Shown here: piece after piece, positions 1 to 9,286 of the stretch | Layout: each line of letters begins with the position of its first letter | How positions within the stretch are numbered: the first letter of the stretch is position 1 | Source of the DNA: Pyropia haitanensis | Taxonomy: Eukaryota > Rhodophyta > Bangiophyceae > Bangiales > Bangiaceae | Assembly (NCBI GenBank): GCA_008729055.1 | Contig: SDUX01000005.1 | Coordinates: 608,801-672,800, forward strand | DNA length: 64,000 bases | Reading direction: 5' to 3' | The notes under the pieces: generated by a model | Told to the model about the DNA's origin: nothing | Seen by the model: only the letters and a program-made list of their open reading frames with translations | Databases searched by the model: none | Position numbers and translations under genes: made by a program

Positions 1-3000
1 CGGACAAGGGCCGCAGAACGGCCAATAACGCTACAAGCGGGTCCGCCGCTGCCCCGCCCGCGCCGCGCCCATCCGCCGCCCCGCCCGTGCGGCCGTTCCA
101 GTCGATCCGCGGCCACCGTACGTGGGCCGCGGTCCGGAACGGGTGGCACGGGCGCCCGCGTATCCACTGCCACGTGCGCCAGCCGAGGTTGGCCGCCGCC
201 GTCACGTCGCGGTTCACCATCCCTCGGGCACACGTCGGCTCCACGCAAACCTTGACGCACCTCACCACCGCCTTGCGGTCCGCCCGAAAGACCGGGCCCG
301 CGTGCGGCCGCGGGTTTGCAGCCGCCCGTGCCGTCGCGGCGTTCTCCGCCTCGGCGCGGCACGCCGCCCGCCGGCGGGCGTACCGCACCGGCGCGCTGCG
401 GTCCCACCACCCGCGCTGCACGCCGCTCGGCCGGCCGGTGCGGCCGCGCACGCCACGGCGCCGCCCGCACACGCGCGTGCCGCGGGGCACTTGCGGCGGA
501 GACGCGGGCGTCGGGAACACCAGCGCCAGCCGCGTGTGGCAGCCGTCGCAAGCTGCACTCGTGTTGCGCTCGGGCACGTCCACCGTCCAGCACAGGTGGC
601 GCAGGCGACGCGTCAGGTGCAACGCCCCGCCGCGCGTCGCAGCGTCGCCAATCGCCACCGCCACGACAGCCCCATCCACCACACGGCGTAAGCGGCCGCC
701 GGTCAGTTCGCGCGCCACCTGCGCAGCAAACCTCCCGCGCTGCAGCACTGCGTGCAGCCGCGCCGTACGCAGACCGCGCGTTCCCTCCGCGCCCCACAGG
801 TCTCCGTACAGCGCCTGCGTGCGGGCGGCCAGCCACGCGCGCGACGCGACGCGCACCGCTTCTGGGTCTGCCACGGAAATCGAAGCGTGCTCGGTCACTT
901 GCTCGGGCGTCCGCACGCCCGCAGTGTCACCCAGCTGCGTGATGCGCTCCACAGCCGCCGCGCGATGGGCTGCCACCGCGCGCGCCGTCATGCCATTGCC
1001 ACACGCCACATGATACCGGCCCCGTGACAGTTTGTACACGTCGCCCGCAGGGGGGGGGGCACCGTGCCCGCGACTGGCGTGCGTCGCCGCGCGTACGCGG
1101 CCGGCCAGGCCACGCAGCGCAGCCGCGTACGCCTCCGCCGCAGTGCAGTCAGCCTCCATGGCGCCCGCACGGTCCACTCGGTACGCCTCCAAGGGCGCGC
1201 GGCCGCCGTCGACGTCGGCCGCCACGACCCCGCGCGTCGACCGCGGAAGGCACGCCCTTGCCACGCGCACCGCCGCGTGCCGAGGCACGCGCCACCGGCG
1301 GCGCCCGGTCGCCGCCAGCAGTCCGCCCACGGCGGCGCAGAGCTCGACGCGGCCGTCTCGCCGTGCACGCCGCGCGGGGCCACGCACGCGGCGCACACAG
1401 CGGCGCGTTGCGTGCCTCTCGTCAGCGACCGCCATCGCGCCGGGCGCTGCGGGCGCGGACGGGCTGCCCCGACTGCCGGGCGATCGTGCGGTACGCGCTG
1501 CCGCAGTCGCTTGCGACGCAGCCGCACTGCCGTCGCGGGTCGTCCCGCCCCCAGCCCCCGCCACCTCTTCGACACGCCGCCGCTGAGCTGAGGGTGATCG
1601 CGCACCCGTGTCTTCTCCCGCCCTCGGCCGCGTACGGCGCTTTCCAGTGCGCCCGCGGGGTGCCTGCAGCGGTACCACCGCCGGTGCGATCCCGGCCGCC
1701 GCGTCGGCCGCCGCCTCCACCGCCGCCGTAGCCGACGCAGAGAGGCCGGTCACACGCGTCACAACGGCGTCGACCGCCAATGCGGCTCGCAGTAGCGCGT
1801 CATTGGCCACCAGCCGCGCGCGCTCCAGCCGCTGCGCCCAGATTCGAGGGCGCGGTGCCCACGCGGCGGCCTTTGGGCCACTTGACACCGCCGTCAGGAC
1901 CGCGCGGACGCCGGGATCCGCCGACACAATCGTGAGCGTCTTGACATCAGCCACCAGGCAACCCTGCTTCTCCAGCTGTGTCGTTGGCGAGCCCGCCAGC
2001 CGCGGACGCACGCGCGCACCATCACGCCGCCGCGTCGCTGCCGCCACGTCGGACGCCTCCGCTTCCGCAGGCGTCGCCGGGCGCGACACAGAGAACGCCA
2101 CGCAAACGCCGTCGGTTGTCAGGTTTGCTCCGACAACGCGTGTGCCTCCCGCAAGTGGCGGGCCTGGCAGTCGCGCCGCGAGCGCGGCCGCGCCCGACTT
2201 TTTTACCGCCGCCCGCCACTCCTTGTCGCCCACGCGCAGGCCGTTCACCAGGCGGCTGAGGCGCGCCCTTGTCAGCGTGCCGTGCATGTGCAGCGGTGCG
2301 GCCTTGCCGGGGATGAGCGCGAAAGGCCGGCGCACTTCCTCCTGCTGCACGGCCAGCAGGAACGGAGTGTACGCCCACCACCGCGACGACACTGCCGCGG
2401 CGCCGCCGGTTGGGAAGAGCGCCGCTGGCCCTGAGGCCGCCTGCACGGAGGCGCTGCCGGTGTGGGCCGCCGGTGGCCCCTCTCCCGACGTCGTGGGCTG
2501 CACCCGCCCTCGCAGCGCCGCAATCGAACCCAGCACGGCTGTTCGTGCCGCAGCGTCAGGCACCGCCGACTCGAACCTGGTCGCCGCAGCCCCAGTCGGC
2601 GCGTCCAGAGCGCGCGCAAAGCACCAGCACGCGGTTGCAAACACGCCGCGTCGCCCGTCGCTGCCCCGCGGGCCAACGGCCGCGGGCGCCCCGTCCGTCA
2701 CCTTGCCCGCCAGGCCCCGGAGCGCGCGCTCGACGCGCGCCGCCGTTGTGCGCGCGAACCGCGTGACCGTGGGCGTCCACTGCGCGCGGTCATTCTTCCC
2801 CGGCAGGTGCTCGTGGCACGGCGCGTCCAGCGCGGGCGCGAGGTCCGTCAGCGCTGTTTGCGTCGCAGCCACCAGGGCGGGTACCGCGCCGCGCACGCGC
2901 GCCCCGGGGGGCGCGACGGCAGGCAGCACCAACCTCGCGTACGCAGGGCCGCTCAGCTTGTTCTCGCGTGCCCGCCCACACGCCGCGCACTCGACCGTCC

Positions 3001-4153
3001 TTGGCAGCGTACCGCCTTCCGCACCACGGCAGCTGACCGCGTTACTGGCCCAGTGCCAATAGTCGGTCCAGCCCGCGGGCGTCGACGGGAGCGCGCCTGC
3101 CCAGCCCGCCGCCCCGACCGCGGCGTACAGGCGGTGGGCGGTGTTCAGCCACAGCAGGCGCAAGCTAAAGTCGAACTGCGTATGGTGGCGCGACACGGCC
3201 TCAAACTCCGCGCTCAGCGCCGCGGATGTTGCCGCGCACGCGGCCGCGGCCGCCGGCAGCGGCGGCGGCTCGGCCGGAGGCGCCAGCGCGCGCACAAGCA
3301 CCGTCAGCGGCACCGTCACCGTCGTCGTCACGGTCGCACGGTTCGCGTACGGGTCCGTCACAGCCGGGTCTTCGCCGCGGTCGTACACGTGCGGGTTCGT
3401 CGTACCGCCGAACGCTTTCGCAGGGCACGCCGCCGACCTCGTCGCGTGCGCTCGGCTCCGGCAGCGCGCGCAGGCGCGAGGGAGTCTTTCTACGGCGGTG
3501 CCCGCGCTCGTGACGCCCGCCGCGGCCGACCATCGCTTCTCGACGTCGGCAGAGCGGCGCGGGAGGCCGCGCGCCGTGCCGCTCACCAGCGGTGCCGCCC
3601 GCGTCGCGCGAAAGGCCAGCCGCGACGCGGCGTCCCCGTCGTGCGCCCGCGCGTGCACCCACGCGGTCGCTGTGGCCACCGCAGCCGCTACGGCTTCTGC
3701 GACCGCGTCAGCCGTCGTCAAAGCCGCGGTTCGCAGCGCTGCCTCCGAGGTCGTGCGGGGGACGGCAGCGGTACCGCCGGCGGTCGCCGCCGACGGTCGC
3801 GGCGGGTCAGAGGGCGCGTCAGCGGCCGCGTCGACGGCGCCCGACGCGGCGCGCAGCGCGTTGATGACAGCAACGAGGTCTGCTTCGGGAGTGCCATCGC
3901 GCACCGCGGTAGACACCGCCGTGACGTGCGCCAACACCCTCTTCAGGCGCCACCGCTTGATGCACAATGCCTCCAGCATGAAAGTGCGCTCGTCAGGTGG
4001 CGGCGCTTGCGCCGACCGCGGGGAACTGTCAGGCGCGGCACTGCCCGCGGCCACGCCCGATGCGGCGGTCGACATGGCGTCCTCCTCCGCGTCGCTGCCG
4101 TCCCCGCCATCGATGTCACTACCGTAGTCTGATGGCGTAAACGCCTCCATCAT
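1..4153 (-). CDS. Fanzor (eukaryotic TnpB-like RNA-guided nuclease), 3' end outside window
   Basis: The frame is open from tandem ATGs at 4153/4150 to the left edge, at least 1,384 codons, so the C-terminus is missing. It has the RuvC signature of Fanzor/TnpB proteins, which cut DNA guided by an RNA encoded beside the gene. RuvC-I is ADPGVRAVLTAV with Asp746 (codon 1916-1918), after a beta block containing VVGANLTTDGV. RuvC-II is VPERNTSAACDGC with Glu1195 (569-571); Cys1202 and Cys1205 start a zinc ribbon that continues at Cys1299, Cys1303 and Cys1308. RuvC-III is NRDVTAAANLG with Asp1316 (206-208). The N-terminus is acidic. A knuckle-like C-x2-C-x4-H-x6-C sits at 228-243 and another CxxC at 389-392. 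All three catalytic acids are present. Oddities are great length and a 449-residue Ala/Arg-rich stretch between RuvC-I and RuvC-II, partly perhaps disordered. The family call is firm; activity and the host element's ends cannot be judged because the 3' side is outside. Confidence 0.85.
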   Translation of the reverse strand, partial: MMEAFTPSDYGSDIDGGDGSDAEEDAMSTAASGVAAGSAAPDSSPRSAQAPPPDERTFMLEALCIKRWRLKRVLAHVTAVSTAVRDGTPEADLVAVINALRAASGAVDAAADAPSDPPRPSAATAGGTAAVPRTTSEAALRTAALTTADAVAEAVAAAVATATAWVHARAHDGDAASRLAFRATRAAPLVSGTARGLPRRSADVEKRWSAAAGVTSAGTAVERLPRACARCRSRAHATRSAACPAKAFGGTTNPHVYDRGEDPAVTDPYANRATVTTTVTVPLTVLVRALAPPAEPPPLPAAAAACAATSAALSAEFEAVSRHHTQFDFSLRLLWLNTAHRLYAAVGAAGWAGALPSTPAGWTDYWHWASNAVSCRGAEGGTLPRTVECAACGRARENKLSGPAYARLVLPAVAPPGARVRGAVPALVAATQTALTDLAPALDAPCHEHLPGKNDRAQWTPTVTRFARTTAARVERALRGLAGKVTDGAPAAVGPRGSDGRRGVFATACWCFARALDAPTGAAATRFESAVPDAAARTAVLGSIAALRGRVQPTTSGEGPPAAHTGSASVQAASGPAALFPTGGAAAVSSRWWAYTPFLLAVQQEEVRRPFALIPGKAAPLHMHGTLTRARLSRLVNGLRVGDKEWRAAVKKSGAAALAARLPGPPLAGGTRVVGANLTTDGVCVAFSVSRPATPAEAEASDVAAATRRRDGARVRPRLAGSPTTQLEKQGCLVADVKTLTIVSADPGVRAVLTAVSSGPKAAAWAPRPRIWAQRLERARLVANDALLRAALAVDAVVTRVTGLSASATAAVEAAADAAAGIAPAVVPLQAPRGRTGKRRTRPRAGEDTGARSPSAQRRRVEEVAGAGGGTTRDGSAAASQATAAARTARSPGSRGSPSAPAAPGAMAVADERHATRRCVRRVRGPARRARRDGRVELCAAVGGLLAATGRRRWRVPRHAAVRVARACLPRSTRGVVAADVDGGRAPLEAYRVDRAGAMEADCTAAEAYAAALRGLAGRVRAATHASRGHGAPPPAGDVYKLSRGRYHVACGNGMTARAVAAHRAAAVERITQLGDTAGVRTPEQVTEHASISVADPEAVRVASRAWLAARTQALYGDLWGAEGTRGLRTARLHAVLQRGRFAAQVARELTGGRLRRVVDGAVVAVAIGDAATRGGALHLTRRLRHLCWTVDVPERNTSAACDGCHTRLALVFPTPASPPQVPRGTRVCGRRRGVRGRTGRPSGVQRGWWDRSAPVRYARRRAACRAEAENAATARAAANPRPHAGPVFRADRKAVVRCVKVCVEPTCARGMVNRDVTAAANLGWRTWQWIRGRPCHPFRTAAHVRWPRIDWNGRTGGAADGRGAGGAAADPLVALLAVLRPLS

Positions 4154-5485
4154 CGGCACGGTAGCGTTTTTGTGGGGGCCGCCGAGCCAGTCGCGCGCGT
4201 TGCGAACGCGGTGTCCGCGTCGGTGACGCCGTTTGTCTGATGCGGTGCGGCACGACCGCGATTCGGACCGCGACAGCGCGCAAGGCAGCGCCTGAAGACG
4301 TGCGCGGCGCTGTGGGCCTCGCACGAGTGGTCCATACTGGGAGCGACAGCGCCTGTGCCGCGCCTGGCGACGTTGGTGGGGGTGGGCGCGCTCTTTGGCC
4401 TGGCTTCCCCGAGGTGCGCCGCTGAGATCACAAGTCGGACCTCCGAGCTCAGCCTTCCCGCTAAGGCAACCGGTCAGGTCCTGAGCTTCGTACAAGACAG
4501 ACCGACCAGTGGAGTTGTCCCGTATCCACAGGCTCGGGTCGCATGGACGCACGAGGGCCCGATTTCATCGCACCAATAAAAATCGAGGAGGGGACGATGC
4601 GTGGTGCAACTGATGGATGGGGGCGCGAGCTGTCGACCGCTCTCAGCCGCAGCCTGAATGTAGCGGCGCACAGCGCTCGGGCTTGAAACAGCATCAGCCA
4701 GTAGAATCTCTGGGATACACAACTTACAGCTGTTTTCCATCGCTGTCAAGCTTCGTGAAAAAATCACTTCAAAACTGGGATAGATGGATACATTTAGCAG
4801 TGTTATCTCTTGGACGGATGTACTTTGGAACGCGAGGGGACTGCAGATGTCCCACTCTTGGGCTTTCAATTTGTCATGTACGTAAATACTGGTTTTGGTG
4901 TAGATGCTGCGGTGAGGACACTCGCCGGTTGGGGGCGTCTGCCTGCTGCGACAGCAGTGCGCCGAAGCACAAGGGACTGGTAACGGCTACCAGTGCGCAC
5001 AGGCCGGCACGCGGCCGCCGGCCAATGGGAGTTGGGTGTCGATAGCGCTAGCGGCTGGCGGCGGGGGGCAGCGGCAACCGGCAGGGGTTGGGGTTGGTGG
5101 CGGGCGGCGGCCGCCGCTGCCGGAGAGGTTGGGGCGGGAGGGGCCGGCGCCCGCCGGCAGCATCAGTCACCGCTGGGTTGGAGCGCGGCGATTCGCAGCA
5201 CTACTGGCCGAAGGGGAGCGTCGACGGCTGCTCGTGCGGTGGCTGCTTCTCCAGTCAGCCGCGGAAGGGGCAATCCCTTGAAGCATGAACGAATCAATAA
5301 AGGAGACAGCTTGATAAGCCCAACATCTGAGCGAACTTACGTACTCATGGGCGACATCGACTAGAGTCATGAACCTTTGAAGCTGTAACGAAAATATGAC
5401 AGCTCGTCGGGGGTTAATCGAGTTTCATTTGTAATGTCCTATTCAAAACTCAGAACGCGTGTGTGCTTGGGACGCGAGCCTATTA
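4154..5485. other. Spacer upstream of the Fanzor gene
   Basis: No gene is recognised here. Base composition drops to roughly half GC around 4690-4900 and 5280-5480, with GC-rich CGGCGG patches at 4990-5240. It should contain the promoter of the minus-strand Fanzor gene. Short open frames exist on both strands, but none shows a domain or sensible composition. Confidence 0.4.
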
Positions 5486-6042
5486 GGGCACGTCCACCAA
5501 TGTCGATATTCGCCGATATTCGTGCCACGTAGGAAAAACGTGGCGCGTCGGGCCAAACGTGGCACTGATGCGGTCGTTCATCAATGTCAACGAGCTATCC
5601 CGGCCTAAAACGAACCCCCCTCAGCGAATAGACTTGACATAAGTGACGACATAACTTCCTCTCCGTACCCTGACGTCTGTTAGCTCCAGAGCTATCGCCG
5701 GGCCAAAACAGGGTGTTTTGGCCGAGCGATAGCCCTGGAGCCAACAGACCTTACCAATTGCCAGGGCGATGATTGGCTGAGAGCGTGCCACGTGTGGGCA
5801 TCATTTCGACAGTGTGATAGTGGAGAGTTGTCAACACCAACGGCCTGGAACGAAGACGACGAACGGACCCTTGGTTTGGAAGGTAGCCTGTTGGTAGCCC
5901 CCGTCTCCACCGTAAGTCCACTTCACGTGCTTCGCCTGATAGCTCGCCGATAGCCCGACCACCCAGACGCTGCCACGTATGTACACGTGGCGTCTTAAAA
6001 CGACTCATTTAAGACTGATAGCCGACATTGGTGGACGTGCCC
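5486..6042. mobile_element. PIF/Harbinger-type MITE, 557 bp
   Basis: The ends are perfect 20-bp inverted repeats, GGGCACGTCCACCAATGTCG, flanked by the direct repeat TTA at 5483-5485 and 6043-6045. A 3-bp TTA duplication is typical of PIF/Harbinger elements. The repeat shares the core TCCACCAATG with the 19-bp ends of the two large Harbinger copies in this window. No coding capacity is seen, so this would be a non-autonomous relative mobilised in trans. Its centre carries a 73-nt near-perfect hairpin (5676-5748). Confidence 0.8.
5676..5748. repeat. Internal hairpin of the MITE
   Basis: Two 35-nt arms (5676-5710 and 5714-5748) are inverted copies with four mismatches, separated by a GGG loop. 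It could be a nested palindrome or the remnant of a small element inserted inside the MITE. Confidence 0.75.
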
Positions 6043-6136
6043 TTAACACTGGTGTGGGTTCGATTCCAGGCATGCGACAGCGAATTTTGCAGGATTTTCA
6101 AGGCGATTTGCACAACACGTCGAACGAGTAGTAATA

Positions 6137-6897
6137 GAGAGTTTTGGCAAGTAATCCGACGGTCGCTTTCGACTGTATCTCGACGGAATCTGGAAAGAGT
6201 CGAGATACCGTTTTTTTTCTACCGTCGCGGACTCGAACGAGTTTTGGCAAGTAACTTTCCTGTAACGCGACAGTCCTGTACAAGAACGGAACAGAAGGCG
6301 AGGCGCGCCACCACCAAGGCAGTGACGCAGCACGTCATTGCGATCGCTTCCACCAGTGGGACGCCACAGCCGGCGCGGCTTCTTGGTCGCCGATTCAGGG
6401 ACCCCACCAGTAGACGGCCGGTCCCGCCTCGAGGACGCAGACGACGCATCCTCTGCAGGTGTGGTAGGGCTCGGGGATGACATATTCGGCACGACGTGGA
6501 GGCAGCACAAGGCCAACAAAGGGGGGAGGGTGGGTGCAAGGGGCTGGGAAAAAGGCGCGCAACACGACAACGATCGGCCCGCTTGGCCAAGCCCACTGAC
6601 ACCACGGACAGACCACCTGTCCCTCAGCGCCAGCCAAGCTGCGTCCAATGTACCAGAAATGGTTGTACCGGCATATGGCGGCCCAAACCACCCGCCTTTG
6701 GGGCCTCTCACGCGCGACACGTGGCTGAAAGGTACAGCTTTTCTTCAACGCGATCCACCCGGGCCCGACTGTACATCCCGAGAATACCGTCGGGGACGGT
6801 CGGAAAATCCTGTATCTCGACGGTAGCTCTGAAACGTGGCGCAATGTACAGTCGAGATACCGTCGAAACAACAGTCGAGTTACTTGCCAAAACTCTC
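6137..6897. mobile_element. Short inverted-repeat element (MITE-like), 761 bp
   Basis: The ends are 18-bp inverted repeats GAGAGTTTTGGCAAGTAA, flanked by the direct repeat TAATA at 6132-6136 and 6898-6902. Sub-terminal segments at both ends also share imperfect CGACGGTATCTCGAC-like motifs in several orientations. It has no convincing coding sequence. The superfamily is unclear because the duplicated bases (TAATA, or AAT within it) fit no single class well. Confidence 0.65.
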
Positions 6898-6902
6898 TAA
6901 TA

Positions 6903-6962
6903 TCCCAGTAGTACTACTGGTGAGTGGTGGCATCCCAGTAGTACTACTGGTGAGCGGTGGCA
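6903..6962. repeat. Two 30-bp tandem copies carrying a 16-bp palindrome
   Basis: Two head-to-tail 30-bp units differ at one base. Each contains the perfect palindrome CCAGTAGTACTACTGG. The pair lies directly beside the right end of the 761-bp inverted-repeat element. Confidence 0.8.
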
Positions 6963-7255
6963 TCCGTGAGCCGTGCCACGCGTGAATGCGAGAAGTACAA
7001 CTCGACTGGATCGTTGCCAGGTTAACTATTAAGAATTCTTCGATGGAATTGTTTCATGATTTTATCAAGTCCGCACAGTTCCATAGAACACGTTGAAGTT
7101 TGGTGTACCCGCGTCCGCCTCATTGCCCTGTGCCGCGCCCCGCCCTCGTCCCGCCCCCTTGCCGGCCGGCGCCAGCAGTCCACGTCCGAGAAAGGGTTAA
7201 GCGCTGCAAGTAAGTATGGATTGATGGAAGTAAGGTTGGCAACCCACAACCCGCG

Positions 7256-7740
7256 ATGAGGTTACTTGAAGGGTCCAGACGTACTCGTACCTGGATACTC
7301 GGTCGCGGGTTGCCGCCACGTCGGCACGTTGTCCCATCGTGCACCAAGGTCGTTTCGCTCAGCTCCGTTTTCTCCTCTCGGCAGGCGTCGGGCGGCTCTC
7401 CTGTTTGCACCAGCACTCGCCCAGCACTCCCGGGGCCGCCATTTCTGTCGTCGCCGCGCCAGCGGCGCACCGCCCGGGCAGTGGCGGCGGCGGCGGCCTC
7501 GGCGCCCGCACCGGCGGCGCGGCGGCCGCCGCCCTCCGCCAAATCTGGTGCGTGGCCGCTCTGGGCGCGCGTGGTTGCGCTGCTGGCCGCTTCCGCGCGG
7601 CGTTTGTCGCGGGAGGCGACGGCTGTAGAGGCGGACCAGGGGGAAGGGGCGCCGAGGGGGGAAGGGGGGGGGGGGGGGGAGGGGGGGCGGTGACCGTACG
7701 CATCGTTGGCGAATGGGTGCGGGATACGCTGTTGGGAGGG
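7256..7740 (+). CDS. Possible 5' part of a CCA-adding enzyme-like gene (tentative)
   Basis: An ATG at 7256 opens an Arg/Ser-rich leader that could be an organelle transit peptide, followed by a helical segment around PLWARVVALLAASARRLS (about 7560-7620). After a G-run, a second frame reads VTVRIVGEWVRDTLLGG (7690-7740). This resembles the R-h-x-G-G-x-VRD-x-LLG motif at the start of the catalytic head of tRNA CCA nucleotidyltransferases, with Glu for one motif Gly. The DxD and later motifs expected next were not found in any frame. It could be a decayed fragment, a homopolymer-broken gene or chance similarity. Confidence 0.25.
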
Positions 7741-8340
7741 GCGGCGGAGGGGGGGGGGGGGCGGCGCGACGGCGGCGGCGGTGGTGGTGGCGGGGCGGGC
7801 GGCGGCGGCGGCGGCGGCCTTTCTCCGCGGCCGCCTCGGCGTGTCCCTCCGCCACGCGGTGGCGGTGGCGGCCGCGCACGGGGCGGCGGCGGAGGTGGCG
7901 GCGGTGGCGGCGACGGCGCCTGTGGCGGCGGCGTCTGCGGAAGACGCGGCGGCGGCGGTAGCGGGGGCGGCGGCGGCGGCTGGTGCGGCCACGCGCGGGA
8001 AGGTACATGGCGGCGCCGCCGCCGGTGGGGTACCGGCCCGAGGCGGAGGCGGCGGTGGCAGCGGCGGCGGCGGCGGCGGTGGCGGTCGCAGTGGGCCCCG
8101 CCGCGGTGGCGGTGGGAGGGGAGGTCCGTGGAAGTGAGAATGCTGCGGAGGAGTTCCCGCTTCGGGAGCGAGGCGGGGCAGGAGGGGAGGGGAGGGGCGC
8201 CGGGGGGGGGATCCGCCTCTACGGTGGGAAGGTAGCACAGGCGTTCGAGCATCCACGACAGTAGCGGAGGCCGCTGCCGCCGTCGCCGGCGGCGGACGTA
8301 TGGGCGGCCTCCCCGGAGACGGCGGGGGGGGGCGGCCAAG
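7741..8340. other. G-rich Ala/Gly-coding-like stretch, no gene recognised
   Basis: Long GGC/GCG runs leave several plus-strand frames open. One reads as an Ala-rich helical segment around 7830-8000. No domain is recognisable and the frame cannot be fixed because of repeated G homopolymers. Confidence 0.3.
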
Positions 8341-8645
8341 GCAGGGACCCCTCCCCCCCCTCCGCGTGAAGCCCCCGTCCCCCCGCGTCGTCGCCCCCCC
8401 ACCCCCCGCGTCAGCCCCCCCCCCCCGCCCGCGTCGCACCCCCCCCTCCCCCCCGCATCATCTTCCACCCTCCCCTTCTCTCCCACGCCCCCCCCCCCTG
8501 AGCTCCCCCCGCCCCCCCCCACCGTACCGTCACGGCGCGTCGGCCACGGCCACCACGCACCCTACCCCCACCACGGCCGCTACCCCCCCCCCCATACCAC
8601 CCACCGCAACACCCCTCTCCGGGTTACGGCCCCCCCGGACCCCGC
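8340..8645. other. C-rich pyrimidine tract
   Basis: About 300 bp of C runs broken by single bases on the plus strand, just ahead of an ATG at 8690. The same arrangement (C-rich leader, then G-rich coding) precedes the starts at 16067, 22927 and 57896, so this may be a 5' leader. Confidence 0.5.
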
Positions 8646-8689
8646 CCCCGGCACCCGACGGCGCCAGCGCCGCCCCGATGTGCTCGATG

Positions 8690-9286
8690 GCGGGCGGGGC
8701 GGCGGGGGGGGTCGCCGCCGCCGCGCCGGAGCTCGTCGATGGTCTCGCCGTCGCGGCGGCCGCCCCGCTGGGGACGCCCGCTCGGGAGGAGGAGGTCGCC
8801 GCAACGGCCGCGGTGGCAGGGGCGGTGGAGCGGCTGGCGGCCGCGTCGCCGGCGGCGACGGCGGCCGAGGCAGCCGCCGCGGAGCTCCCGCCGCTCGTCG
8901 CCCACCCGCCGGCGCGCCGGGGGGGGGGGGGGCGGGGGGGGGGGGGGGGGGGAGGGAATGTGACACGCGGCCGGGGAAGGGCGCCGCCAAGGGGGGGGGG
9001 GCGGGCGTGCCGGGCTCCTCAACGCTGCGAGGGCGCGGCGAGCGCAAAGACGATGGGGGGGGGGGGGAAAGACGGCCGAGAGCAGAGCTGTGCACGCCCC
9101 CCCCCCCCCCAATGGCCAGAACCAGCGATTGCCTTGGTGCAGACAATGCCAGCAGACCAGCCTACGCGGGAGCCTCGTGGCACCGTGAAGTCGGCTCGTC
9201 GCACATGTTGGACACCCGCCACACCCCGGGCTCCACAGCGGGACTGGAGGGGTCATGTTCCGATGTACGGCCAAATCCTTTGCTAA
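8690..9286 (+). CDS. Putative Ala-rich protein, unrecognised
   Basis: The open frame from the ATG at 8690 starts with an amphipathic Ala/Val/Glu-rich segment (roughly the first 70 residues, including PELVDGLAVAAAAPLG), then collapses into Gly runs at a long G homopolymer (8925-8955). The first part looks like coding DNA with GC-biased third positions; the rest may be in the wrong frame. No function can be assigned. Confidence 0.3.
   Translation, partial: AGGAAGGVAAAAPELVDGLAVAAAAPLGTPAREEEVAATAAVAGAVERLAAASPAATAAEAAAAELPPLVAHPPARRGGGGRGGGGGGGNVTRGRGRAPPRGGGRACRAPQRCEGAASAKTMGGGGKDGREQSCARPPPPQWPEPAIALVQTMPADQPTREPRGTVKSARRTCWTPATPRAPQRDWRGHVPMYGQILC

Noticed and set aside
1608..4132. Long plus-strand open frames (1608-3062 and 2462-4132)
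   Set aside because: They are antisense to the Fanzor gene, have no recognisable domain and arise from GC-rich composition.
6050..6072. tRNA-like B box (GGTTCGATTCC)
   Set aside because: The T-stem does not pair properly and no D-arm, anticodon arm or acceptor stem fits around it. The same applies to GGGTTCGAACG near 37515.
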